Of a DNA stretch of 6,759 bases, positions 1 to 5,196 are shown piece after piece. Source of the stretch: an uncultured Bacilli bacterium. GTDB taxonomy: Bacteria; Bacillota_I; Bacilli_A; RF39; UBA660. Both the position numbers and the translations under genes were made by a program. Position 1 is the stretch's first letter, and every line of letters starts with the position of its first letter. The notes beneath the pieces are model-generated. The model searched no databases and was not told the origin of the DNA. It saw only the letters and a program-made list of their open reading frames with translations. The stretch lies in NCBI GenBank assembly GCA_947623855.1, contig CANQHW010000062.1:1-6759 (forward strand), given 5' to 3'.

Positions 1-63
1 GCTATATAATAACATTAAGTTTAGCAATAAGTGTATTTTATATATCTACTTGTTGCACTTCAT

Positions 64-90
64 TTGAAAAATTGTAAGTATTTTTATAAA
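64..90 (+). promoter_or_regulatory. possible promoter of the small hydrophobic ORF
   Basis: TTGAAA at 64-69 and TATAAA at 85-90 are separated by 15 nt, short of the ideal 17. A start of transcription near 97 would leave a short leader containing CTTCT at 104-108 and AGAAG at 113-117, which can pair and would mask the only purine-rich ribosome site before the TTG codon at 121. In DNA this AT-rich, such boxes arise easily by chance, so this is a weak call that gains support only from what follows it. Confidence 0.25.
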
Positions 91-120
91 AATATTAATA
101 TTACTTCTTAGAAGAAGATC

Positions 121-198
121 TTGGTTATAGCATATCTTATTGTTTTAATCATAATCCTAATATTAATTATTAGAATTATCGAACAACATAATAAATAG
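121..198 (+). CDS. candidate 25-residue single-helix membrane peptide (type I toxin-like)
   Basis: This ORF is too short for routine gene calling. It starts at TTG 121 (in-frame stop TAG at 109-111) and ends at TAG 196-198. The peptide is one uninterrupted hydrophobic helix, (M)VIAYLIVLIIILILIIR, followed by a short polar tail IEQHNK. That build is typical of small membrane-acting type I toxins of Bacillota (Fst, TxpA and BsrG-like peptides), but no specific family is recognised. The ribosome site is poor: GAAGAAG at 111-117, only 3 nt from the start and able to pair with CTTCTT just upstream. The stop codon begins the stem of the hairpin at 196-220. AT-rich DNA readily encodes Ile/Leu runs, so this may not be a gene. 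The position opposite a promoter-driven structured antisense transcript is what makes it worth listing. Confidence 0.35.
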   Translation: MVIAYLIVLIIILILIIRIIEQHNK

Positions 199-220
199 AA
201 CACCGAAAAGCGGTGTTCTA
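196..220 (-). terminator. 10-bp perfect hairpin, terminator of the antisense RNA
   Basis: Arms 196-205 and 211-220 are perfectly complementary (TAGAACACCG/CGGTGTTCTA) around a 5-nt loop. Read leftwards, it is followed by TTTATTATG. The U-run is imperfect, so termination strength is uncertain. On the + strand it begins at the stop codon of the small ORF and could shield that mRNA's 3' part. Confidence 0.5.
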
Positions 221-242
221 GCACAGTTTACGAACTATGTTA

Positions 243-275
243 GAGTACCACATAGCAAAATGGTATCTCTTTTTT
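243..275 (+). terminator. rho-independent terminator on + strand
   Basis: GAGTACCA (243-250) pairs with TGGTA-T-CTC (261-269, one bulged T), loop of 10 nt, followed by TTTTTT at 270-275. It would end rightward transcription from the 64-198 region before murT, so the rightward RNA and the leftward RNA overlap by about 80 nt. Confidence 0.55.
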
Positions 276-286
276 GTTCTACATAT

Positions 287-316
287 ATTATATACATAAA
301 TTTACTTAAAATGCAA
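287..316 (-). promoter_or_regulatory. sigma-A-type promoter firing leftwards
   Basis: On the - strand, TTGCAT (316-311) and a consensus TATAAT (292-287) are 18 nt apart. No protein-coding ORF of useful length begins downstream on that strand, which fits a promoter for the structured RNA at 280-190. Confidence 0.5.
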
Positions 317-342
317 GTATTTTATTTAAAGCTTTTTTAATG

Positions 343-366
343 TATAATAAAGATGGTGATTTAATT
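343..366 (+). promoter_or_regulatory. probable murT -10 box and ribosome binding site
   Basis: A consensus TATAAT lies at 343-348 and GGTGAT, complementary to the 16S 3' end, at 355-360, six nt before ATG 367. If the TATAAT is a real -10 box, the upstream ATG at 340 is not in the mRNA, which settles the start at 367. No convincing -35 box is visible near 320-325, so the promoter call is only moderate; the ribosome site is good. Confidence 0.45.
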
Positions 367-1698
367 ATGAAGTTATGTATTCTTTTAAATAAATTTATAA
401 CTTTCTTATGTAAAGTATTTAAAAAAAATGGTACCTCTCTTCCAGGAAGTATTATTTATAATCATTTAGATCATAATATATTAGATAAAATAACTTATCC
501 TAAATATGTTATTGCAGTAACAGGTAGTTCTGGTAAAGGAAGTACTTCCAGTTACATAAATCATATCCTTACTAATAATTCTTATAAAGTTGCTTATAAC
601 TCTTATGGTAGTAATGGTATAAATGGTGCCGTAACTTTAATCTTAAATAATTGTAATTTAAAAGGAGAAGTTCTTGCTGATGTCTTACTCCTAGAATGTG
701 ATGAAAGACATCTTAAACTAATATTTAATAAGACTAAACCTACACACATGATCATAACTAATATTACCAGAGACCAACCCGTAAGAAATATAAGTCCCTA
801 TACTATTTTAGAAGAAATAAAAAAAGCTATTGGAAAAAATACCCACTTAATAATCAATGGTGATGATGCTATCTTAAGTATATTAAAAACTACTCATCAA
901 GGAAATATAACCACCTTTGGTTTAGCCAAAACCAAAGATAGTTATACTAAAGATGATCAATTATCCCTTGATCAAACCTACTGCCCAATATGTCATCAAA
1001 AACTTATCTATACTTATTACCACTATGGTCATTTAGGAAACTTTAAATGTCCTAATAATGATTTTACAAGAAACCCGATTGATTATGAAGCTACCAATAT
1101 ATCTTTAGCTAAACAAACTATGAAAATTAATAATAATCTTCTTAAATTGAATAATAATGCTTTATATACTTGTTATAATGAATTAGCATCTTATACTTTA
1201 GCTAAAGTAATTGGTCTTAAAGATTCTAATATCTTACCTTATTTTAATACTAAAGTCTTACCTGCTAAACGAGGTAAAACCTTACACTTTAAAAATAGAG
1301 ATATTATTATGTTAGAAAGTAAAAATGAAAATAATATTAGTTATTATCAAAGTATGAAATATATTAAAAACCAAAAAGGTCCTAAAACTATTATCCTAGG
1401 ATTCGAAAATGTCTCCCGAAGATATAAAGAAAATGATTTATCTTGGTTATATGATACCGACTTTGAACTCTTAAAAGATCCCCATATTGATAAAATATTT
1501 TGTATCGGACGTTTTAAATATGATGTTGCTACCCGCTTAGAATATGCCGGCATAGATATGCATAAAATAGTAATGGTTACTAATCTTGATAATCTTTTAA
1601 ACCTTGTTGATAAAAAAAGTAAAGGAACTATATATACCATGGTCTGCTTTGATATGACCGAAACAATTAAAAATTTAGTTAAAGGAGCTTTAAAATGA
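367..1698 (+). CDS. murT: MurT-like Mur ligase (lipid II isoglutaminyl synthase, ligase subunit), divergent
   Basis: MurT is a cytoplasmic Mur-ligase-type enzyme that, with GatD, amidates the alpha-carboxyl of D-Glu2 in lipid II using ATP and ammonia from glutamine. At 443 residues from ATG 367 it has the normal family length. Seen in order: P-loop GSSGKGST (53-60), central-domain VLLLECDE (106-113), ITNITRDQ (130-137), NGDD (164-167), inserted zinc-ribbon segment CPIC...CPNN (206-231), and the C-terminal DUF1727 domain with SWLYDTDFE (359-367). The last motif carries the aspartate that completes the GatD catalytic triad in studied complexes. The start at 367 has GGTGAT 6 nt upstream; the ATG at 340 has no ribosome site. 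Oddities: the P-loop is GKGS, as in folylpolyglutamate synthases, rather than the Mur GKTT/GKTS. The fourth zinc cysteine is Asn231. The usual KNPAG stretch reads KNENN (319-323), and the RDQxDR motif reads RDQPVR. It overlaps gatD by ATGA. Family assignment is firm; retained activity is not. Confidence 0.9.
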   Translation: MKLCILLNKFITFLCKVFKKNGTSLPGSIIYNHLDHNILDKITYPKYVIAVTGSSGKGSTSSYINHILTNNSYKVAYNSYGSNGINGAVTLILNNCNLKGEVLADVLLLECDERHLKLIFNKTKPTHMIITNITRDQPVRNISPYTILEEIKKAIGKNTHLIINGDDAILSILKTTHQGNITTFGLAKTKDSYTKDDQLSLDQTYCPICHQKLIYTYYHYGHLGNFKCPNNDFTRNPIDYEATNISLAKQTMKINNNLLKLNNNALYTCYNELASYTLAKVIGLKDSNILPYFNTKVLPAKRGKTLHFKNRDIIMLESKNENNISYYQSMKYIKNQKGPKTIILGFENVSRRYKENDLSWLYDTDFELLKDPHIDKIFCIGRFKYDVATRLEYAGIDMHKIVMVTNLDNLLNLVDKKSKGTIYTMVCFDMTETIKNLVKGALK

Positions 1699-2375
1699 AA
1701 ACATTTAAAATCGCCCATCTCTATTATGATTTACTAAATATGTATGGAGAAAACGGCAATGTAAAAGCCTTAGTAAAAAAATTAGAAGAACAAAAAGTAA
1801 AAGTTACCGTTGATTTTCTTTCTTTAGATAACTCTATTAACTTTGATAATTATGACTTATTCTATTTTGGAAGTGGTACTAAAGAAAATCTCAACCTAGC
1901 TACTAAACATCTTATGCCATATAAAAAAGATATCTTAAAAGCCATTGCAAATCATAAATACTTTATTATAACTGGTACTGGTTTAGAAGTCATCGCCAAT
2001 TTAAATATCTTAAACTTCCAACTTCAAGAAACCGACTTTCAAATCATTGGTGAACAAGTTTATACTACTAATCTAATTAAAGAAAAAATAATTGGTTTCC
2101 AAAATCGTAATACCGTCATAACTAACTGTCAAGAAACCCCCTTATTTAAAGTTATCACTGGTACTGGTTATACCCCTAAAGAAAAACTAGAAGGAATTAA
2201 AAGGAATAACTTCTATGCTACCTATCTTTTAGGACCTCTATTTATTCGTAACCCTTATCTTTTACAATACCTAATTAAACATATCCTTGGTAAAGATTAT
2301 AAAAAAACTAAAAAAGATATTTCTTTCAAAGCTTATCAAGAATTTTTAAAAAACTTTGTAGAAGAAAAAGTCTAA
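1695..2375 (+). CDS. gatD: GatD-like class I glutamine amidotransferase subunit lacking catalytic Cys and His
   Basis: GatD is the glutaminase that feeds ammonia to MurT. The protein is 226 residues, slightly short of the usual ~240. The start overlaps the murT stop (ATGA at 1695-1698) with AAAGGAG at 1681-1687, so the two are translationally coupled. The family N-terminus is clear (YYDLLNMYGENGNVKAL, 10-26), as are GSGTKENLNLATK (59-71) and the C-terminal ATYLLGPLFIRNP (175-187). Ungapped comparison with my recall of Staphylococcus aureus GatD puts the ICGGYQ nucleophile loop opposite TGTGLE (93-98), so catalytic Cys94 is Gly94. The catalytic His of TYLHGP is Leu179 in TYLLGP. The glutamine-binding Arg region (NRLTGD) reads FQIIGE. 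The only cysteine is Cys145, outside the nucleophile elbow. The subunit is therefore predicted not to hydrolyse glutamine. The reading frame is intact, so it is not a decayed gene. The complex may use free ammonia or a different donor, or have another role. Confidence 0.85.
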   Translation: MKTFKIAHLYYDLLNMYGENGNVKALVKKLEEQKVKVTVDFLSLDNSINFDNYDLFYFGSGTKENLNLATKHLMPYKKDILKAIANHKYFIITGTGLEVIANLNILNFQLQETDFQIIGEQVYTTNLIKEKIIGFQNRNTVITNCQETPLFKVITGTGYTPKEKLEGIKRNNFYATYLLGPLFIRNPYLLQYLIKHILGKDYKKTKKDISFKAYQEFLKNFVEEKV

Positions 2376-2376
2376 C

Positions 2377-2402
2377 AAAAACAGGATTTTCATCCTGTTT
2401 TT
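2377..2402. terminator. bidirectional terminator between gatD and nrnA
   Basis: AAAAACAGGAT (2377-2387) and ATCCTGTTTTT (2392-2402) form a perfect 11-bp stem with a 4-nt loop and T-runs on both strands. It serves the convergent operons. The last codons and the TGA stop (2392-2390) of the - strand gene lie within the hairpin, and the gatD stop is 1 nt before it. Confidence 0.85.
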
Positions 2403-3349
2403 GTATACTCTTCACATAATTTATCTAATTCTTTAAGTAATTTATCTACTTCTTCCTCCGTCGCAATCCTTGCTCCACAAGCAAATTTATGTCCTCCCCC
2501 ATTATATTTACTAACTACCTCATTAATAATTGGACCTCTACTTCTAATATTCAGTTTATAAATCTTCGCTTTATTATCAAAAGATATAAAACACCATACT
2601 AATACTTCCTTTATAAAATTAAAATTATTAACTAAATTAGAAGGTGTCCCACTATCTACTCCAAACTCTTTTAAATCTTCCTCTTTAATCTTAATATATC
2701 CAAACCCATTCTCATTAACAATCATATTCATTGCTAAAAAAGCTTGGAATCTTATTTCATTTAAAGGTCTTTCATATAATATATTATATAATTTTTTTAA
2801 ATCTAATTTTTCTTTACTAACTAAATAAGATGCAATATTAAAAGTTTTATAAGACGTATAAGAAAGTAAAAATCTATCACTATCACTAACAATTCCTAAA
2901 TATAAATTCTCTGCTACTACTTTATTTAATTTAAGTCTTGTCATAATAATTAACTCCGCAATCATTTGCGCTGTAGAAGAAGAAGCCTCATCTGTCCAAG
3001 AAATCTTGCCCATATCATCTTCCTTAGGATGATGATCAATCTTAATAATCTCTTTATATTTATTAACATTTACCCCATCAATTCTTGAAATATTTGGAAC
3101 ATCTAACACTATTAATAAAGGATCATGTAAAGTACCTTCCTCTAATTTATCTAAAGCCCCATAAGCTCTAAACTTAGCCACACCAGCCCCTACTGCATAT
3201 ACTTTCTTATTCGGAAAAGTAAGAAGAATACTATCTCTTAAAGCTATCTGACTAGCAATAGCATCCGGATCTGGTCCAATATGTCTAGCTATAACTATCT
3301 CATCATATTCCCTTATTTTTTTATAAATATCTTTAATAACCTTTTTTAT
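2390..3349 (-). CDS. nrnA: DHH/DHHA1 phosphoesterase (NrnA-like oligoribonuclease / pAp phosphatase)
   Basis: This cytoplasmic DHH-family hydrolase degrades short oligoribonucleotides and 3'-phosphoadenosine 5'-phosphate; relatives also cleave cyclic-di-AMP breakdown products. Read from ATA 3349 it has 319 residues, the usual length. Motifs: RHIGPDPDA (22-30; metal ligands His23, Asp27, Asp29), VLDVPN (Asp83), DHH (105-107), SDSDRF (Asp156), then a DHHA1 domain ending in GGGHKFACGA (284-293), the substrate-binding glycine-rich loop. The start is unusual. No ATG, GTG or TTG exists between the in-frame stop TAA (3367-3365) and GTG 3181. A start at GTG 3181 would delete the first metal-binding motif and has no ribosome site in front of it. 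AGGAGG (3361-3356) lies 6 nt before ATA 3349. ATT at 3355 abuts the ribosome site directly and is a poorer candidate. It lies 23 nt downstream of ackA, probably co-transcribed. Family is certain; the precise substrate is not. Confidence 0.82.
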   Translation of the reverse strand: MKKVIKDIYKKIREYDEIVIARHIGPDPDAIASQIALRDSILLTFPNKKVYAVGAGVAKFRAYGALDKLEEGTLHDPLLIVLDVPNISRIDGVNVNKYKEIIKIDHHPKEDDMGKISWTDEASSSTAQMIAELIIMTRLKLNKVVAENLYLGIVSDSDRFLLSYTSYKTFNIASYLVSKEKLDLKKLYNILYERPLNEIRFQAFLAMNMIVNENGFGYIKIKEEDLKEFGVDSGTPSNLVNNFNFIKEVLVWCFISFDNKAKIYKLNIRSRGPIINEVVSKYNGGGHKFACGARIATEEEVDKLLKELDKLCEEYTKTG

Positions 3350-3361
3350 AGTAATCCTCCT
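3350..3361 (-). promoter_or_regulatory. strong Shine-Dalgarno site placing translation start at an ATA codon
   Basis: AGGAGG (3361-3356), within GAGAGGAGG, is followed by a 6-nt spacer and then ATA (3349-3347). This is the best ribosome site in the ackA-nrnA operon yet it precedes a near-cognate codon. It decides the nrnA start. Confidence 0.7.
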
Positions 3362-3372
3362 CTCTTATCTCT

Positions 3373-4563
3373 TTATTTAGCTAACTCATAAGTATCTAAA
3401 GCAATCATTTGCTCTTCATCCGTTGCTAATACATATACCTTAACCTTAGAGTCTTTACTAGATATTACCCCCTCTAATCCTTTCCTTGTAACTGTTTCTT
3501 CATTTACTTTCTTATCTAACTTAATCCCTAAAGACTCTACTCTCTTTATAACTTCCTCTCTTATCATTGGGTCATTTTCTCCAACTCCGGCCGTAAAACA
3601 TATTGCATCCACTTCTCCATTTAACTTAATAAAATATTTCGCAATATATTCCGCAATTCTTTTCGTATACATATTAATTCCTCGAACTATATTCTTATCT
3701 TTATTTTTAAAGCCCTCATCTAAATCTCTTAAATCACTCATCCCAGTTAAACCATCTAACCCACTCTTTTTATTTAAAATATTATCGACTTCTTCTAAAG
3801 ACATATTCCCCTTCTTCATAAGATAAGGAATTAAAGAATAATCTATGTCTCCACAACGTGATCCCATCATCACCCCCGCATTAGGAGTAAATCCCATAGA
3901 AGTATCTATACTTTTACCATCTTTAACTGCTGTAATACTTGCACCATTTCCAATATGACAAACAATTAAATTAACATCCTTCTTATTTAATATCTCTTCC
4001 ATCTTCAAAGTAATATATTTATGACTCATTCCATGAAAACCATATTTTCTAATCCCATACTTTTCATATAATTCATAAGGTATAGAATATAAAAACTCTT
4101 CTTCCTCCATCGTTTGATGAAATGCTGTATCAAAACAACCTACTTCTAAAGACTTTGGTATTGCTTCCATAAAAGCTCTTACTCCAATAATATTAGCAGG
4201 ATTATGTAAAGGTGCTAAATCATTAATACTCTCTATCTTCGCAATTACTTCCTCATCTAATAAAACACTCTTAGAATAAAAACTTCCTCCATGAACAATC
4301 CGATGCCCTACTGCTTCAATCTCCTCTAAAGAAGCAACTACTCCTTCATTTAATAACTCTTCTAATAAATATTTAACAGCTTCCTTATGATCCTTTATAG
4401 CATACTCTTTCTTAATCTTTTTATCTCCTACACTAATAACTAAATTACTTCCAGCCATCCCTATTCTTTCAATCGCCCCCTTCATTAAAACCTTAGCTTC
4501 TGGCATTTCAAATAACCGATATTTTAAAGTTGAACTACCAGCATTAATTGATAATATTTTCAT
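3373..4563 (-). CDS. ackA: acetate kinase
   Basis: Acetate kinase (acetyl phosphate + ADP to acetate + ATP) is the substrate-level phosphorylation step of mixed-acid fermentation in the cytoplasm. At 396 residues it has the normal length. Both halves of the ASKHA fold are present. N-terminal INAGSSTLKY (6-15) carries the conserved Asn7. Next come GHRIVHGG (86-93) with Arg88, CFDTAFH (143-149) with Asp145, and YGFHGMSHKY (174-183) with His177. CHIGNGASITAV (202-213), MGSRCGDID (233-241) with Arg236, FTAGVGEN (323-330) and the C-terminal ATDEE (380-384) complete the set. All catalytic and nucleotide-binding residues I can place are intact. ATG at 4563 has GAGG (4574-4571) 7 nt upstream. It is the first gene of a leftward operon with the nrnA-like gene 23 nt downstream. 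No phosphotransacetylase gene is in the window. Confidence 0.97.
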   Translation of the reverse strand: MKILSINAGSSTLKYRLFEMPEAKVLMKGAIERIGMAGSNLVISVGDKKIKKEYAIKDHKEAVKYLLEELLNEGVVASLEEIEAVGHRIVHGGSFYSKSVLLDEEVIAKIESINDLAPLHNPANIIGVRAFMEAIPKSLEVGCFDTAFHQTMEEEEFLYSIPYELYEKYGIRKYGFHGMSHKYITLKMEEILNKKDVNLIVCHIGNGASITAVKDGKSIDTSMGFTPNAGVMMGSRCGDIDYSLIPYLMKKGNMSLEEVDNILNKKSGLDGLTGMSDLRDLDEGFKNKDKNIVRGINMYTKRIAEYIAKYFIKLNGEVDAICFTAGVGENDPMIREEVIKRVESLGIKLDKKVNEETVTRKGLEGVISSKDSKVKVYVLATDEEQMIALDTYELAK

Positions 4564-4588
4564 AATAATTCCTCATTTCTATATCTTT

Positions 4589-4615
4589 ATTATATATTAT
4601 TTTTGCTTTTAACAA
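4589..4615 (-). promoter_or_regulatory. probable promoter of ackA-nrnA operon
   Basis: On the - strand, TTGTTA (4615-4610) and a consensus TATAAT (4594-4589) are 15 nt apart; shifting the -35 box to TTTTGT gives 17 nt. The predicted transcript start near 4582 leaves a leader of about 20 nt containing the GAGG ribosome site. Confidence 0.5.
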
Positions 4616-4656
4616 AAGATAAAATTATAAAAAAATGTCACCCCCTATCAATACAT

Positions 4657-4686
4657 AAAAACGCACTTTTACCAAGTACGTTTTTT
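4657..4686. terminator. terminator-like hairpin
   Basis: AAAAACGCACTT (4657-4668) pairs with AAGTACGTTTTT (4674-4685) with one mismatch and a 5-nt loop. Both strands end in T-runs, so it could work in either direction. No rightward gene lies just upstream, so its likely use is to stop leftward transcription coming from the phage-like side before the ackA promoter. Confidence 0.55.
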
Positions 4687-4751
4687 CTATCTTTACTCGT
4701 ATTTCCGAGTAACAAGTAAATCTGGTGCCGTAACAGTGAAACTAAAAACTG

Positions 4752-4786
4752 ATATTTTTAAATATTTCTTAATATTTTTAAATATT
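4752..4786. repeat. 15-bp perfect direct repeat, 20-bp period
   Basis: ATATTTTTAAATATT occurs at 4752-4766 and again at 4772-4786. Each copy is nearly self-complementary at its ends. The 20-bp period is close to two helical turns. Extreme AT content lowers its significance. Confidence 0.6.
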
Positions 4787-4856
4787 AAAAAGTACCTGAA
4801 TATCGCTATATTTTTAATTTAAACACCATTTTATATTTTATAATATTTATATTATG

Positions 4857-4888
4857 TTACGTAAAATGTTACGTAAAAAATTACATGA
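4857..4888. repeat. TTACGTAA iterations (12-bp period) over the HNH start
   Basis: The palindrome TTACGTAA occurs at 4857-4864 and 4869-4876. A degenerate third copy, TTACATGA, at 4881-4888 contains the HNH start codon. The spacing is exactly 12 bp. This could be a protein-binding site. No Shine-Dalgarno site is present here, so the repeats occupy the place where one would be. Confidence 0.6.
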
Positions 4889-5196
4889 AATCAAAGAGAA
4901 CAAAAGAGCTAGAAATACCTAAAAAAATAAAACTGATCGTATGGGAGAGAGATAACCGTCAATGCATATTTTGTCATAGATATGTTGAATGGAATTTTGC
5001 CAATTCTCATTACATAAAAAGAAGTCACGGAGGATTAGGAATAGAACAAAATATATTTACTGCTTGTTCAAGATGCCATCACGATTTTGACGACACACCA
5101 AAAAGAAAAGAATTGCTTCTTGTGGCTAAAAGACACTTAATGAGTAAATATGATCATTGGAATGAAACAGATTTAATATATAAAAAATGGAATTAA
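4885..5196 (+). CDS. phage-type HNH endonuclease
   Basis: A 103-residue HNH nuclease of the small standalone type common in Bacillota prophages. Its opening (KSKRTKELEIPKKIKLIVWERD, residues 2-23) and end (LIYKKWN) match the pattern I know for that family, so ATG 4885 gives a full-length protein. Zinc knuckle cysteines are Cys27-Cys30 and Cys61-Cys64. The beta-beta-alpha-metal motif has His42 (NSHY), Asn56 (EQN) and His65 (CHHDFD); the nuclease is predicted active. Such proteins often sit beside packaging or late phage genes and cut or nick DNA in a divalent-metal-dependent way; its exact role here is unknown. The start has no Shine-Dalgarno site; TATAAT at 4839-4844 may be its -10 box. Its stop overlaps the stop of the convergent 93-residue gene by 4 nt, with no terminator between them. 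Confidence 0.85.
   Translation: MKSKRTKELEIPKKIKLIVWERDNRQCIFCHRYVEWNFANSHYIKRSHGGLGIEQNIFTACSRCHHDFDDTPKRKELLLVAKRHLMSKYDHWNETDLIYKKWN

Larger units (their letters stand above)
190..280 (-). ncRNA. predicted ~90-nt structured antisense/small RNA
   Basis: A - strand transcript starting near 280 from the promoter at 287-316 would fold into three consecutive hairpins. (1) GAG-A-TACCA pairs with TGGTACTC (269-261 with 250-243, one bulge). (2) CATAGTT pairs with AACTGTG (239-233 with 228-222), loop CGTA; this stem has a G-U wobble on the - strand but a C-A mismatch on the + strand, which favours the - strand as the functional RNA. (3) A perfect 10-bp stem TAGAACACCG/CGGTGTTCTA (220-211 with 205-196), loop CTTTT, followed by TTTATT as a modest terminator. 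CTATGT (235-240) can alternatively pair with ACATAG (250-255), so stems 1 and 2 have a competing fold. The RNA would be antisense to the 3' end of the transcript carrying the 121-198 ORF. No named RNA family is recognised. Confidence 0.5.
4564..4884. other. 321-bp non-coding junction between housekeeping and phage-like genes
   Basis: The stretch holds the ackA promoter, a terminator-like hairpin (4657-4686), a 7-bp hairpin TTACTCG/CGAGTAA (4693-4699 with 4706-4712), a 15-bp direct repeat (4752-4766, 4772-4786) and TTACGTAA iterations running into the HNH start (4857-4888). Open frames inside it lack start codons with ribosome sites. The change from core metabolic genes to phage-type genes happens here, so an attachment site or other element boundary probably lies between about 4690 and 4880. 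No second copy of a core sequence is visible in the window. Confidence 0.45.

Noticed and set aside
3..77. Open frame at the left edge ending in TAA (24 residues, partly hydrophobic)
   Set aside because: Could be the tail of an outside gene, but it has no recognisable feature and AT-rich DNA gives such frames by chance.
196..275. CRISPR repeat or tracrRNA-like element
   Set aside because: The CATAGCAAAA segment recalled tracrRNA, but there is no repeat array, no spacer pattern and no cas gene in the window.
340..366. Upstream ATG giving murT nine extra residues
   Set aside because: No ribosome site precedes ATG 340, a consensus -10 box overlaps it, and GGTGAT is correctly spaced for ATG 367, where the family's normal N-terminus begins.
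1347..1718. 123-codon open frame on the - strand inside murT
   Set aside because: It lies entirely opposite a well-conserved MurT C-terminal domain and the gatD start, with no ribosome site and no recognisable protein features; it is a shadow frame.
3179..3181. GTG as start of the DHH phosphoesterase
   Set aside because: It would remove 56 residues including the metal-binding motif RHIGPDPDA, which is encoded in the same frame just upstream, and there is no ribosome site in front of it.
4693..4819. About 40-codon open frame on the - strand in the junction region, ending in TAA
   Set aside because: No start codon with a ribosome site and no recognised motif; the repeats in the DNA explain much of its sequence. 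I considered an integrase tail but saw no supporting residues.
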